A stretch of DNA of 64,000 bases, taken from contig NC_034411.1 of the NCBI RefSeq assembly GCF_002078875.1, forward strand, positions 31,204,260 to 31,268,259, in the 5' to 3' direction. The position numbers and the translations under genes were made by a program. Every line of letters starts with the position of its first letter. Within the stretch, counting starts at the first letter, position 1. The notes below the pieces were generated by a model that made no database searches, was not told the DNA's origin, and worked only from the letters and a program-made list of their open reading frames with translations. Positions 23,788-38,400 of this stretch are shown piece by piece. This DNA comes from Numida meleagris (taxonomy: Eukaryota > Chordata > Aves > Galliformes > Numididae).

Positions 23788-26619
23788 CTAGATTTGGGAT
23801 GGGAAAATATTCCTTTTAGGAGTCTAAAAGTGCAATATGTTGACATAGTGGAAAATATAATGAAAACCACTAATAAATTTAATCTGCTACTGTATACACA
23901 TATTTATTTCAAAAAATATTTAAAGAGAAACTATGCATTGCAAGCTAATATGACTGAATGTTCTCCCAAAAGCATCTTCTGGATGTTTATTCCTAGGTTT
24001 CCTCTACAGTTTAACATCTTTTGTCAGTTACGTTTAATCCATCATTATGATCTATTAAGATCATTTTTTAAATTAATCCTGTACAAACAGTACATCCTGA
24101 GTGCAAATTTAAATATGTAAATTGTCATTATCATAAGGAATGAAGATTACTATTTCTATCACTCCTTTTTTGCAGAAACTAAAGAAAAAAGTCTCACCAT
24201 CCCTGTAAAACAGGAACAGAAGAGTAGCAATCAGAAACAACATTCATTCTCAAGATCCCAAGTGATAACCTGCAGAGGTCTCATACCAGCCCTGATGCAA
24301 ATTCTACTGAACCGAGTGAGTCCTCCCAAAGACCTCAGTGGGCTGGATAAAAACAAGATAAGGATCATGAAATAAAAAAAAAAAATTACCACTGGAAGAG
24401 AGGGGCAGTGATCTCATTTAGAAGGCTGCTATATTGAAAGATAATAAAAGTTAGGCAGCAGCACTTGCTCTGAGCTGTGCAGCTGTTCTACACGAGCATC
24501 AGGTTTTGCAGTCCCAGTGGAAGTCTTTGCTCCCATCAAAGATAACAGCTATGCTCCTGTCGGAGACAGGGGGCCTTCAGGAGTCTTTAAGGAGCACTTC
24601 TTCACTGTTCTCATTGCTATAGGTAAAGCCACATCAGGATGAAACACCATAGATGTAGTCTTCCAAGTGCCTGATGTGTTTTCTTACAGTTTCTTAAGAG
24701 ATGTACAGAGTGGGACATTGGTAGGTTCACAAATTCTGCTTTGGAAACACACCAGGGTTAAAAAATAAATTAGCATCTAAAATAAAAATACAAAATATTA
24801 GCTACAGATACTTCACAAGTGAAGTATTTCAATAATATATTAAGTTAAGAGATTTTTGACTACAAATGCTACACGTCTTGCAGTGAATTCATATGCTGCA
24901 TCAGTCATAGAAAAAGATGAAGAGTGAAACTGATTAAATTGAATGGATTCAAAACAATCAAATACTTTTTGTTGGGAAATGCTACTGTCAAATCTTGCCA
25001 GGAGAACACCCAATTGAGGGTGAGAGTTCTGATCAAAGAAGGAAGACAGAGACAATTTGAAACCCATCCCTTCAGATGCAGATGTAGGAAATCTTCATTT
25101 GGGTCACATTCTCTCAAATCCAGAATAGAGAGGTGAACTTGATTCTTACATAGCTCAGAAAAGTGCTGTCAACACCTGCATACACAAATCTGGCCATTCT
25201 CTGTCTCTCTTTCAAAGCTGGTCTACTTCATACAAATATTTTAAAAGATATCAGAGAGAAAGAGATGATGACTTTTAAATCCAATGACGCTTAAAATAAC
25301 AGGGGATGCTGCAGTAAATACATTACCCCATTCTGGAACACCCCACTTTCACACATTTTTCATTGAAAACTCTGAAAGATCATTATGAACTTAACCTGTT
25401 ACAGAAAGGAACATGTTTTTAAATAACGAAAATTGCCATGAAATGGGAAAAGTGTTTCCCACGTAGCTCATCAGAACCTTCTACTCACAGACGTTCTCCC
25501 AAGCCTTTTCATTAAGAACAGTCATTAAAACAATCAATTGCACATAATATTAAATGGTCTATTTTTACGACAAGAAAGCAGTCACCTTAGTAAAAAAAGA
25601 CATATTCTCTGCTCCAGAAAATACGGAGTTGGGCATGAAGGCTCATGCAATATTCTTATAGATATAAAGCATCTACATTGCTAGTCACCCCATGAAAATG
25701 CATTTTGCTGCATTAAAAGGTTATAAGAAATATTATCTATCTGAAATGAAACTGGAATTTGAAATCCTAATCAGCAAACTAGCAACCTAATAATGGGAAA
25801 TAATGGCTTTAAATAACAATTAAAATACTCAAAAATCATGGTTACTTCATTTCGTATGCCCAGCTTAAGGAAGTAAGGAACCCACTACTTTCATCACACC
25901 TCTTTTAGCTGTAAATTTCCCCAAACAAGTAATTGCTTCTCAAAATGTGAATCTTTATACAATATTCCAGGGAAATACATGATTTGTATTGCAACAGTGA
26001 CATCTTCAGCAGCAAATTCGGTATGAAGGTTACATTATGTTACAATTATCTGTGTTAAAATACTGATCAGAATGGACATTATATGTGTTACGATAAGCAG
26101 TGGTCAATGATGCTTTTAAAAATATTAATTTGACCATGCATTTGGACAAAATGTAACATTCAACCAATTTTTACCAAAGACTCCAACTTTGGTCATGTAA
26201 GTGTTAAGCAAAGTCTAAGAACAGAATGAACTCTGAAGCAGTGACCAGCATTTATAACTATCAAACACTGTCATCCTTTCACCACTGCCTTTAAGAAGTG
26301 GGTTAATTTGTCTGTACCTATATTCAAAATAGAATATACGATAAATTTATCTTCATATGATTAAAGCCACATTCTGAGATGAAAATATTATTAACCTGGA
26401 ATTCTATTCCAATGTATCAAAGATAAATCCTTTTTAAAAAATCATGAATCCTTACGAACAAAAAACAGTATGTAATTATTCTACCAACACACAAATTAAA
26501 ACAGTGGAACAGTCCTAATTTACTGACACTCACGGTTTATTTTTAAATCAATTATTGGATTTTTTTTTTTTTTTAAGTATGCGTAACAAAGTTTTCGTAG
26601 TTTTAATGGGCAGTCTTAC
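23788..26619 (-). other. LTBP1 intron
   Basis: This 2832-bp AT-rich intron interrupts the second eight-cysteine domain before its last cysteine. A T run lies at about 26561-26574. No mobile element was recognised. Confidence 0.85.
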
Positions 26620-26787
26620 CTGTTCCTGGAAGGGGGCACTTCTCACAGTTGGGGCCCCAGGCTTTTCCAACACTGCAACAGCAAAGCTGCTTGCTGAGCT
26701 GCACAGAAAGAGGATGCATGCATTGCTTTCCTGCACTAACAAACCGGTAGCAGGGTCCTTTCTCTTCAGCAACCATAGGACTATCAG
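26620..26787 (-). CDS. LTBP1: LTBP1 exon: second eight-cysteine (TB) domain, main part
   Basis: This 168-bp class 1-1 exon opens ADSPMVAEEKGPCYRFVSAG, then KQCMHPLSVQLSKQLCCCSV, and ends with the tail CEKCPLPGT. It has seven cysteines including the CCC triplet diagnostic of TB domains; the eighth is in the next exon (EICPGG). The acceptor is ATTGCAG and the donor GTAAGA. In LTBP1 the propeptide-binding domain is the third eight-cysteine module, recognised by an extra two-residue insertion. This second module lacks it and is expected to serve matrix architecture. That assignment is from family knowledge. Sequence conservation with what I recall of the human exon is very high. Confidence 0.96.
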
Positions 26788-28198
26788 CTGCAATGGAAGT
26801 GGAAGAGAGGATGGTACTGTTCACTGTTTCCAACATATGTCTAATCTACATGGCTGCTGAATCTATGCTGCTTTTTCTTATTCACGCTTTTTTTCTTTTT
26901 AACACCCTATAATTCTGTGACTTGTACATACATAAAAACAGTATTTTTCATTGTTCCTGTCTTGTTTTTCAGCTCCTAATGTTGTCTGCATTACTGTCCA
27001 GCCTGATCTCCTGGCATGCATTTTGTATTTAGTCTTCAAGCCCAGAATGTTAACCAAGAGCTCTGCAGAACTCCATTAGGCACACTGTCCATATATAACT
27101 TTGCACTCCATACTAAAACTCTAGTTAAAAGCTGGTGTTGTACCAAGCTGATGGAAGCACTGGATAATCTAATTCTCTTTTGCTAGAGTAACACATGAAC
27201 ATACCTTACACTTCAAAGAAACCAGAAGTTCTTCTGAAAATTGTACAAATTTACTTTACCACATAAAATACCACTGTGAGAAAACATCAGATTATTGAGA
27301 TTATAAGGTAAAATATCTATTCCTTTTGAAATAAAAAAAGGAGTAAGATAAAAATGATAAGACGGTATCTAATATAACCCACATTCTTTTCATCATACCT
27401 TGAGGTTTAGATTTGAAGAAATTTTGTTTTATTGACAATAACTATTGATATGACCAGTACCAATCATTCAACTTCCTTAACGCTTAACACTGTAAAAATT
27501 TTTCTCTCACTTAAATTTCATTGAACTTAAACCATTTGAAGTGTTGCAATCCATTTGGCTTCAGTCTGATTTTTTTATACTTCACAAATCTAAGGCAACA
27601 ATGTCCCATAGCTCAGACCTGGAATAAGATATTATTTTGCTCACATCAATACTTTGTGTAGTAGTCTTCCATCCCCAAAAGCTCCAGTGCTTTTACAGCA
27701 TGGGGATTTCAAAACTCTCAAAGGAGAAGAAAAGCGAGGTGTGTGAGGGAGATGCCTTTCAGCCTTCTATAAAACCATAATGGAAACTACCCAGGCTAAA
27801 GCTGCAGAGGTGGAAGAGGAGAGAATAGGATACAGAGCTGATTTAGGCTGAGGAGATAGCAGAAAAGGGAAAAAAAATATGAAAAAGACTTACACACTGG
27901 TGAGAAAGACTCAGGAGTGTACGAGGAGCCTGAACTGGGCTTTTGAAGGCTTTGAGAAAGAAAAAACAGGACAAGAATCTGGATGGCCATTGGTGGAATC
28001 CAAGGCCTCCAGGACAGAGGCAGAAAAGAAGCGTGAGCACTCAGAATGGCTAAATAAGTTCAGTAAGATGAGGTGAAGAGGCAGGGCCAGCAAAAAGGAC
28101 AAGCACAGCTTGGAGCAGCTGGTGTCAGTCATACAAACTGTCATAATGAACTGCAACTAAGCAACTATTTCAGTACTTTGATCTGCACTACTACTCAC
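26788..28198 (-). other. LTBP1 intron
   Basis: This 1411-bp intron lies between the lone EGF exon and the TB exon. No repeat family was recognised. Confidence 0.85.
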
Positions 28199-28321
28199 CT
28201 ATGCATCTTGAAAGGGTAGGATCTGGCACAAATCCTATTTTGCAGGTACATCTGTAGCTGCCCATGGTATTCAAACACTCACCATTAGGGCATACTCCTT
28301 GTAACTGACATTCATTGATAT
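28199..28321 (-). CDS. LTBP1: LTBP1 exon: calcium-binding EGF between the two eight-cysteine domains
   Basis: This 123-bp class 1-1 exon encodes one complete calcium-binding EGF domain. It begins DINECQLQGVCPNGEC, continues through LNTMGSYRCTC and ends in the sixth cysteine at SRC. The D-I-N-E start, the Asn of LNT and the aromatic Tyr are the calcium-ligand pattern. C-x-N-x4-Y-x-C-x-C also fits the Asp/Asn beta-hydroxylation consensus. The acceptor is TTCCACAG and the donor GTGAGT. This is the lone EGF between the hybrid and second eight-cysteine domains of LTBP1. It sits between introns of 12.3 kb (upstream) and 1.4 kb (downstream). Confidence 0.97.
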
Positions 28322-30081
28322 CTGTGGAAAAATTGAAAATAATCAGATACTGAAACAGGACTGCACCTATAGGAACCATAAGTTTGTAATAATTAACAAT
28401 TGCTGAGAATTGTTAGATGAAGTCTGCTGTTACTAGGCTGGTTGCAACACTGTCACTTTCAGGGTGTCACTGATTATTCTCCAATGTCTCATGCATTAGG
28501 ATTCAGGCCTTTATCATGCCTGGTATTGGATCTATAATTTACTTACTCTTCGAATAGGACCTATTCTGACAGTCGTCTGCATACCAGCTGTAACCAAGTC
28601 AGGCAAATTGGGATTTTATTCCAGGAGACAGTAACAATGTAAGTTTGCACCAATAATGAAAATCTTAGAAAGAAGGAAACGAAGGGAAAGAAGGAAAGCG
28701 AAGGTAAGCACAAACCCATAACTTGTCTGTCCTGTCTCCTCTTTGAGAAAAATAGCAGAAGCACATTGAAATAGGTCTACTTAAAAATGTTTATGCACAT
28801 TAATCCTACATAAGACTTTTCCTCCCTAACTCTAAGTTAGGAAAAATTGCCTACACTGCTGTATAAACAAAATTTGAGCACAAGTCTGATATTTCAGCCT
28901 GCTTCTTGGAAATCAGATATTAGTGATCATTAAAGTACATATTTTATATCACCTTTCCTCTTAGTTTTTATAAACCCTTCACAGTTTTGACAATATTGTA
29001 TGTTGCTACTGGATTCAACGTGATCAATGATGATAAGAAATTGAATTTGTAAAATGTAACAGATGTGCTGGAGATACCTTTTGGAAACCTACACAAAGCA
29101 TCTTTAAAATCTTTCACATTACTGCCTTCGTCATTTTACTCCACGGGTTTGGCTACCTGTCTCTCTGTGCAGTAGCATCTGACTTAAATTCACAGCACAA
29201 CAGACGAGCAGTTGTCATGTCAGCTGTGATTTTTTGCGAACATTCAGTGCTGATCTTATCCCTCAGCTCTTCCACTACCGTACCCAGTCTAATCCTGACA
29301 CCGACTTCACCTCTATGCACTTAGCCACATGTGACAAAGAGTGATAATTTATAGCCTATAACTTTGGATGAAATATGATGGAAACAACATGAATTACAGA
29401 AGACCAGCTCTGTCTCAAAGGAATTTTTTAGTGGAATTCCCAGACTATATGACTTTCTGACCTCAGAGGGAGCAGACTATTGAAAAAGGAGAATGGTAAA
29501 GACAAAGAAAAAACTGCTGAAATTCTCTAAAGATCTTTTCCTATAGCAGTCTATGTTTTGACACATTCAATCTTCGAGCAGGAAGTTGTCCCATATAAGC
29601 ACATCAGTATCTTGTTCATGAATTTCACTTATACAGAAGATGTAGTAAGCTGGACTTGTTCTAATGCACTTGAAAATTTTTAGACAGCTTCTTCAGTTGC
29701 TTAGTCTAACTAGGTTCATTATTTTGCCCTGAAACCTTAAAACGGGACTGAAAGAATCTATAGAGTGCCAACTGACTCCAAAAGAAAATACCATCATTGT
29801 TTCAGTATCTTATTTTCTGTGACTACTAAGGGGAATGAATTTAACAAAACAGTTCACAAGCTGAAGACTTTCTTGAAACATCCCTAAGTAGAAACATATT
29901 GACACTGCTGCAAAGTTGTTGGGAGGAATGGATGTATTGTACTCTCCATTTTCAACATATTAGGCTCAACAGGGAAGATACGGAGATTATTATGAAATAC
30001 CTAGAAGCTAATATAAAGCAAACACTCTGAATCCACTACTGAATTTTCTACATACTGTAGAAACCTACCGAGGTTTTAGAT

Positions 30082-30282
30082 CACAGAATGGCTTGGGTTA
30101 GAAGGGACCTTAAAGATCATCCAGTTCCAAGTCCCTGCTGTTGCACCACTGCCACCCACCAGCTCAGGCTGCCCCACAGTTCTCATCCAACCTGGCCTTG
30201 AACACCTCCAGAGATGAGGCACCCACAGATTCTCTGGGCAGCCTGTGCCATTGCCTTGCCACTCTCAGATCAGCCCTCAAAT
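30082..30282 (-). mobile_element. CR1 LINE 3' fragment
   Basis: About 200 bp of CR1 in reverse orientation. It starts at its 3' tail side with CACAGAATGGCTTGGGTTAG, then has the paired CCTGGCCTTGAACACCTCCA and GGGCAGCCTG landmarks of the CR1 3' region. It is truncated at both ends, and the 3' octamer repeat is not clearly kept. Confidence 0.9.
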
Positions 30283-31265
30283 TCTAAGTCCTCGAAATGC
30301 TTTTAAAACAAATAAACAAAAATAACAAATAACAGCTCAGAACTTTATTCCATGTTGCTGCTTAGAAAAGCAGGCATTGGAATGTATCAAAAGCATTCAG
30401 CAGTACTCTGAGATCTCAGAGTCATGCTTTGCCTACTAATAGTGAAGGTTTCATAGCATGATTTACTAAAGTGTCTAAATTGCAAATAGGTAGTGATCTG
30501 CCTATCATTCATAAAGACACAATCATCTTCCTTTCCAAATGATTCAGTTGTTATAGAAAAATATAATCAATGCTAACGTTACTGTCTCTATTAAAATTCT
30601 CTGTAGATGAAATGTCCTTTTATGTCTGGCGTTTAAAAATACTGTGTTGGATTGTCTGTAGTACAGGGACCCCACTCACATGTAATGCTACTGGTATTTA
30701 ATGTAAGCACTGCCACATGCAAGTACCAGCTTAAAACATATGTAAATAGCAATGAATATTCCTTCTGCAGTTTTCCACAGTTCCTCGTATGGACATTACG
30801 GACATTTCTCTTGCTAAATTTGTCTAACTTTTTATGTTACCTTCATTGTGCATGTTCTGATGTCCCAGTGGAACTTAATTATAATGTATCTTTAATATCT
30901 CTTTGCCAAGTCATGTTTTCTGAATGAGTTCATAGAATTATTGAGCTGATGCTCTCTGCTGAATTACACAAGTCTATTTAGGGTGTGAACAGAAACCAGC
31001 CAGAATTTGATGACAAATTTCAAACTCTCTCTCAAAAAAACATAAACAAAACCAAAAAACAACCCGTAAAACATCAGAATAGTTTTAAAAACTTTGTGTG
31101 GAAAAATCCTTTCAGGATTGACTATCTATTTCATTTCGGACTGTTGTAAAATGTCACCAACCCAAAATGTTTCTTACCACCTGCCAGCCTGTCCAGCTGT
31201 GCAAACTGCACTGGAATCAACTTGTTCAGACAGCTAGAAAAGAAATCTGGTTCAAGATTAAAATA

Positions 31266-31317
31266 TTTTTTTTTTTTTTTTAAATCCACCTCTTTTTTTT
31301 TTTTTTTTTTTTTTTTT
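31266..31317. repeat. Twin T homopolymers
   Basis: Runs of 16 T (31266-31281) and 25 T (31293-31317) separated by 11 mixed bases. Confidence 0.95.
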
Positions 31318-32474
31318 ACATATGGACTTTAAAAAAATACATTTAAAAACTGTATTACAATGAGAATTCGTTTGCCTCATTGTAAAAAAAAAACATTGAA
31401 GAAGTTAACTTAAAGTCTTTTGCTGTGGAGTACAGACTGATGGCATATTTGTGAAGTGATTTGATCAAATACTCATCTACAAAGCGGAAATATTTTAAGG
31501 AGCTCTGTAGCACTACTATAAACCACACATATGTAAATAAAAGTTTCTAATGACCAACTAAATATTCGTGTTCAGTTCTCAAGGAAAACAGTGACGAAGT
31601 TCTTCTGGTAAAATTCTTGGTTAGTGAAAAAGAAAAAAGGTTACGCAAGGAGCTTTTTCACACAGCACCTGGCATGGCTTTACCACAATCTCTCACAGTA
31701 GGTGCTGTTATACATAATTAAGGAATTGATAAGGTGTTGATTTTGTTGGCAATGTGAATGATTTGACCCTGCTCAATGAGTATAAACTCCATTGGCATCA
31801 ATGACGCAATGTCATTTTGCACTGGCAGTCTTACCCTTTGCTGTTATTTAGTTTTATGCATGCCAAACACACAGGACAGGTCCTTAACACACTGCACTCC
31901 TAGATTTGGTGGTTCCTCTCCCTGAATGCTTGACAAGAAATGAAGGTTTTATTTCAAATCAGTTATAGTGGCAGTGGAAGCCACGTGCCATCCCAGAGTC
32001 TTTGTTGGTGACTCTGCTCTCACATACTCATGCTAACGTACAAAAGCTTTGCCATAACCAGACTTGACAATGATGCTGCAGTAGCGTACAGTCCCAGCTC
32101 CTTCTATACTCTCATCCAAGCAAACAACTTGATATTCAGTGAGGTCAGCTATCACGCTCTCCACCATAGGCACCGCAGTCTTTGAACAGCCCAGATGTTG
32201 CAACTAGATCACTTGAAACACTGTTGACCTATCCCACAATCTTCCACACTAAGAGCTTAAAACTCTCTCAACAACAGTTAGCATTTGACACCTTTCCACA
32301 GTTTTTTTTTTATTGGTCTACTAGGTGACAGGAGAATCTGCTCTTAGAAAATGGGATGCCTTAATTAATCACTTTGCCACTGGATTTCCTGAGGGAAAAA
32401 AGTAGGAAAAAAGTAACAGCCATTTCTTAACTGAATGTTTGCCTGCTCACATGACAAGTGTTATCTTCATACTT

Positions 32475-32496
32475 AAAAAAAAAAAAAAAAAAAAAA
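32475..32496. repeat. A22 homopolymer
   Basis: Twenty-two A on the plus strand, with no retroposon body recognised upstream, so it is not called a processed-pseudogene tail. Confidence 0.95.
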
Positions 32497-35400
32497 CGAC
32501 CCACAAAATCTGGCAGAAGCAAAGGAGGAAGGCAAGCACATGCGAACTTGTGACTTTGTTACAAACGATAATAACTACAAGATTTTACCACGTCTGAAAA
32601 TAGTTTCATCTTCAAAAACTTTTACATATATTAGTAACTAGAGAGATGGAAATGAGTGGGTAAGTAAAATATCAAATGGAAAATTTCCTTGGATTTAAAA
32701 TAATGAAATACCATTTACTTTACTTGGTTTTTTTTTTGCTGATTTCTAAAAAGATTCAAGGGGAACTCAATCTTCAAGGAGTCACATTAAAAGTACCAAA
32801 CACACTGAAGTGATTGGAAAGCACATTACCAGAATCCTATTCCACAAAGAGGTAATGGATTTAGATGAAGAACAGACTTGTTTTTGGCCATAATCACACA
32901 AACACATTTGGAATTACATGTTGTGCATATCGCAACAGTAAATTAAATTTCGTTAGTCTAAGCGCATGCATCATAAAACACGTTTTTTTTCACCCAATAA
33001 CTGTGATTTAGGGAAGGACTGAAGAATCCAGGAGAAAGCAAATAAAATGTAACCTTTCTTTGTTACTTTTCTCCAAAAAGTTCTTTCTTGTTTAAAGATA
33101 CAAAAGCCCTGTGGCTTTTCAACACCTCAGTCTATATTCTGAAAGTCAGGCTCAATTACTCAAATACGTAATTTGATGATTTATTTATTTAGCTTGCTTA
33201 CATGGACTGTGCATTGGGGAATTCTGACAATTAAGAAGAAAATACATGAGATGAAACTCTAAAAGGACAGGGGGTTAGAAAAGTGATCAAATTCTGTTCT
33301 GAGGTACTTAAGTCAAAAAGCAGTTAGACATGTAACAGCAAGTCACCCTCTGGCTGTTGTATAGATATTGTGTACAAAAGTGCACAACTTAGAATCTCCC
33401 TCTCTCTGCCGTATGTCAGTGGATGGAAAAAATCTGTGCTGGAAGGGAAGAAATATTGCAGGAGGTATTACCTTCTCATTTTCTGCTCGCATTCCTAATT
33501 GTTACAATTGCTTCTAAAGTAGGTCAAAACACTCTTGGGGCTGCAACAGCTGTTCTTTGACACTACTCTGGTTCTTTACTGGAAACCTACATGCAAAATT
33601 CTCCCATCTTTCCTTGAGCAATGGCATGCCTAACTCAGTTGCATTCAGGAAGTGAATCATTTCAGGTTCATTCCAGGATTAACGACACCATGATGTAGCC
33701 TGAGAATCCCTTCTCCAAGGATAACAAACTATGCCAAGTGCAAACACCAAGTCCTAAGAAAAATTCCTGTGCCTACTTATACTCAAGGACTTGCCACTTA
33801 CTGCTGAAACAATACGCTTTGCTTGGCTACTGTAAAGCACGCTGAGTGATTTGCATGGTGCATCATAAAGCTACAGTAGCTTCCTTTATAATTTACCCAT
33901 TTACTGAAATACTGGACTTGGATTCTTCTGCAAGCAAAAATGAAATTGCTTCACAGCTTAATAGTCTGCGACATATTAACAGCCCAACACAACCTACCGA
34001 GCCTGATGTCCACTCTAGCCAAGTCAAATGTTGCAAAGGGATTAGCTGATCAGCAGAGAGCTGTTCTGCTGGAGACCAACATACGTAAGCTGATGGTTGG
34101 AATATCAGCCCTGCAGTATTTCCCTTCGGCAGCCTCCAGATGGAAGAGTATTTAGGAAAAGGACTTCACTGAGTTTTGGCTGTGTTAACCATTATAGCAG
34201 CTCTTCAGACCACCCAGACCCAGCTGGCCTAATGCAGAATCACAGGAAACACTAAGGTGGTGTAAAGCTGTCTTCTCCCACTTCAGCCTCGTAGCTTGTT
34301 TGGAGGAGCAAGGACACTCACCCTTTTCAGATAGCAAGAGAGGCCCATATTTGGTCACAGACATAATGGAATTTGAAACATTCATTCCCATAAAATGAAA
34401 GTCATTCTTTCATCTCCATGTTTAATGCACTGAATCTATGCTCGTCAAAATCAACACAGCTTGAAGTATTTAACCACACTTAAGCATTTAACTTAAAAAC
34501 AAAATTCTAGAACTGAATGTCCATGTTTATTAATGTGTTCTTGTTTATTAATGCTTTCTGGTTAGAGCAGTAATCACATGAGAGTATGTGATTTAAATCT
34601 AGAAAAGAAAAACAGTCTGCAAGTTCAAAAAACAATCAGAGGTTACTACACAAATTTTGAACAATGGAAATGTAAACTGAGATAGTCTGGGTTTTTTTTT
34701 GTTTTGTTTTGGGTGTTTTTTAAAGAAATCATTGCTACCATTCATGTAAAGAATGCAGTCAACCTTCCTTTCAGGAGCACTGATAACTTTCAGATGACAG
34801 TATCAGCTATCAAAATTGGATTTAAAAAAAAACCTATAATATATTGAACTAAGACATTTCAAATATGAGAAAAAAGGCTGAAAAACACTATGAAGTCATT
34901 TAGTATTAATTAATCTCCCTTTTGAAACAGAAGATCTCATTTTTGTACAATGCTTTTTCTACTTCATATACTTGGTACGTGACTTTGGTAACAACCTCAA
35001 CAAATCCACCTCAAAAGACAATGATAAATTCAGGTTTTCAAAGTCATATTATAAGTATAAACAGAAGAACATAGCTTCTATCTTCACAACTTTTAAGACT
35101 TTTTTTTGACTATGAAACAAGATCCCCCTTTCCCAAAGGCTGACTTCCCCTTTGTTTTATTGAGCACTGTAGGTAAGAAAATTCTGAATTGTGGTTTGAA
35201 AAGAAGAAGAAAGAATCTAGTTCCTTCTGCTAGTACCTAGAGAGAACTAAAAGCTAAATAAACAATTAGCTTTTGGTAAACATTTTTGGTAAACTTAAAA
35301 TGCAATTTTTCTTTTACTATGGAATCCAGAATAAAAGTGGACTGAAAAATCAAAGAAATGCAACTTGAGAGAAAAACTGTTTCTTCTAAACAAAAAAAAA

Positions 35401-38400
35401 ATTCAGGATGCAAAGTTAGTGAATTGGCGTGGCAGCTGTCCAAAGGCAAGCTAGCTGACCAGAGATTTTAGAAGAGTGAAAACTTCCATCTTTTTCAAAT
35501 GATCTTGAGTTGGACTTGTTTTTTTTCATGCCTGAGACTGAAGTGGTCACATAGATGACAGGGCATAAAAACTAAATACGCAACAGCTCCAGATAGGACA
35601 TCTTGATATCCAGGATGTTCTTATACATACTGGACCAAGAAAGAGAACTTGTAGAAGCAGAAAGCCTACTCAGGACACCACAGACTTGGTAGCTGTGCCG
35701 AAATATTCAGACAAACTTGTGGCTAAGAAGGAGCCAACAAGTATCGCAGACTTTCTCATATCCTTTGTCACAAGTGTTGGGTGCCAGAGGACACAAGCAA
35801 TCATAACATCTGCAGCCCACATCTGATTCCAGGCCTAACCACTATGGAAAAGTAAATTTCTGAAGGGAGACCTCTACACTTAGCTCTGAAATCAGATTTT
35901 AATTTTTTCAAAACCTCTTGGAGGTAAGCAGACTGGCCTTTGTTTAAATAGCTAAGTAATCAAACTGAACAGAAAACAATCTGCATTCGATGCAAAGCAA
36001 ACAACTTGCCTTTCAAAAACAACCCCAGATTCTTAAGACAGTCTGCCGCATTTAAGCGTTTGATCAGCATTTGTCAAAGTACTGGGTGACTTAATTAGCA
36101 GTGACTTAGTGGTCAGCCACTGAACGTTATTCAGTAATATCTGCCCAGATTTTCATACAGTAAGGTCTTTAATATGTGCAGTATCTCATGCTAAAAATTA
36201 AGACTGGAATAATAACTTACAGGAAGTTCTACTCAATTTCATAGGTGTACTTTAAACTTCTTTGGGAGTGGCACTTGACTGAATGGTCAACCACTGTAAA
36301 ATCTTCAGTTCTAAGAAATACATAACATTCAGGATATACTGCCTCCATTATCATTGTTTCAATAATAATCTGATCAGTGAGAACAAGATGAGGTAAAAGA
36401 AACAAACAACAAGGTTTGGTTGGCAATGGAACTTTTTCAAAATATTCTTTAAAAATTACAGGGAAAAAACAGTTTCTTATTCTAGGAAATGATCTACTGA
36501 TTTCTGTGTGCTAACAGAACAACAGCAGGAGAAATCAGTCCAAATCATTTTGTGCTTCTGTGTGGAATTTACTGGAACACAAATTTGCAGAGCCAGTCTT
36601 TTCAAACACATAATCAATGTCCAAACAATAACACAGCCCAGTTTCTGGAGATATATTTATTTCACAGTATTATCATCATAAAATAACTTATTTGAAAGAA
36701 GTTTGTTAACTTAGTAACTAAGCAACAATAATTAGCATTTTTTGATGCTAAGCTCCTTTAAGCAATAAAGTTTACATCTATGACAGAAAAAGAGCAAATT
36801 CATCACTGTATTTTAGAGACAAATGTAGAAGGGCAGAATATACCTTCAAAATGTATTTTAAATCATGATGTTATCAAGGGAAAAAAGCTTCAAGTCCCCA
36901 GTGCACGTCATTGCAGAATTTGATCCAGTAACATATAAATACTAGATCCTTTGGGCTATTTACATTGAATTTTAAGCAAATGGGGGCTTCTCAATAAAAG
37001 TTCAACTTTCTTCTTCACTGAAAAATAACAAATATTCAGGTATTTTTCCAGTTCTTCAAGATAAGATTTTTAAAGTGCTCTATTGGCACATGTTAGTTTC
37101 CTGAAAAAGGAATCCAAATTGTTTTTTACCAGCTGTTTTTTTCATCCTGTTTCAGTTTTCCAAGAAAACCATTAGCAGAAGAAGGAAACAGTATAACTCT
37201 AAACAGGGAACCAGAAATTAGGACTGTGTATGTATTTTGACAAAGAACTTTCAACTCTGATAAACTCTATTTTGTCTTCAATGACAGCCTAAGGGCATCT
37301 AGGCGTGTACATGTAATAAGTCATCCAATTGAAAAGATAATTACTGAGGGGGAAAAAAGCTTTATTGATTGCGATTATACTAAACTGTTCAAATTAACAT
37401 ACCCACAGATGGCTCTTTGTTGTCCCACATACACATGAGAGAGAAGAGTGATTCATTACTTTAGCTCATTCACTTGAAGGGAAAAAAAATCAGGATCTGG
37501 TTATTAATCACGCTAATACCACACAGGCTCTGCAAACTAAGGAGGCTTTTTACTGCAAAACCAATGTAGAACAAATGGTTAATTAGGCTTTTAGGCTGGA
37601 GTTTTCAAAGGCAGTGAAAGTTGGATGACATCTAGGTGAAAACAGCACTCTCTTTAAGCTGCAGGCAAGGATTCAGAAATATATCCCCATTATTATTTGG
37701 TCTGGCAATGCTGGCCTTTTCTGAGCACGGGCACAGCATGCACACCCTTTCAGCAAAGAATAATCTAATTAAAATGTATACTTGCATACAAACATGCTGT
37801 GCTGCTCCTTTCCAATTTAATTGTAACGGTTATTACAAAAAAATGAACACTCCCTCACCAGCAGCTTAAACATTTTTCTCTTCACAGTTACTGCTGTTGC
37901 TTTGCTCAAGTTCTTGAGACAGAGAGCTATTTCTTCATTAGCCCCATTCTCTTTTCTAAAAATGTGTCTGCTTCAGACAAACACAAATAGGACACTTTTC
38001 CCATTGAGAAGCACATGTTATTGGCCATATCGGGACTGAAATATATCCTGCAAGCAGCTCTGTCACTGATGAAGCTAGTTTTCCCGATGACTGCTCAAAG
38101 GTCAAAATCCTGACCCTCTGAGAGAAAATGATAATCTTTTAATCCTGTCTTTGTTTCATGGGCATTCCTTCTCTCGGGTCCTTCCTTTTTTGTACCACAT
38201 TTTCAGAGTACATTGGTGAGTAAATTACTGAGAAGCCACCCAAGTCTCAATACTGCAAAGCGAGAAACCTGTAGCAGTCACCACCTCTGCCCTTTCCAGA
38301 AAGTTAAGAAATTGTTCCCATCCTTAGTTAATCAACAGTCTCCTTCCTAGTGGGATAATCTGACTCCCACTCTCTGATTAAACTCATAACAGAGTTTCCA

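Noticed and set aside
32475..32496. A22 run as the tail of a processed pseudogene or SINE
   Set aside because: The sequence upstream on the plus strand matches no gene or SINE that I recognise and no flanking direct repeats are evident.
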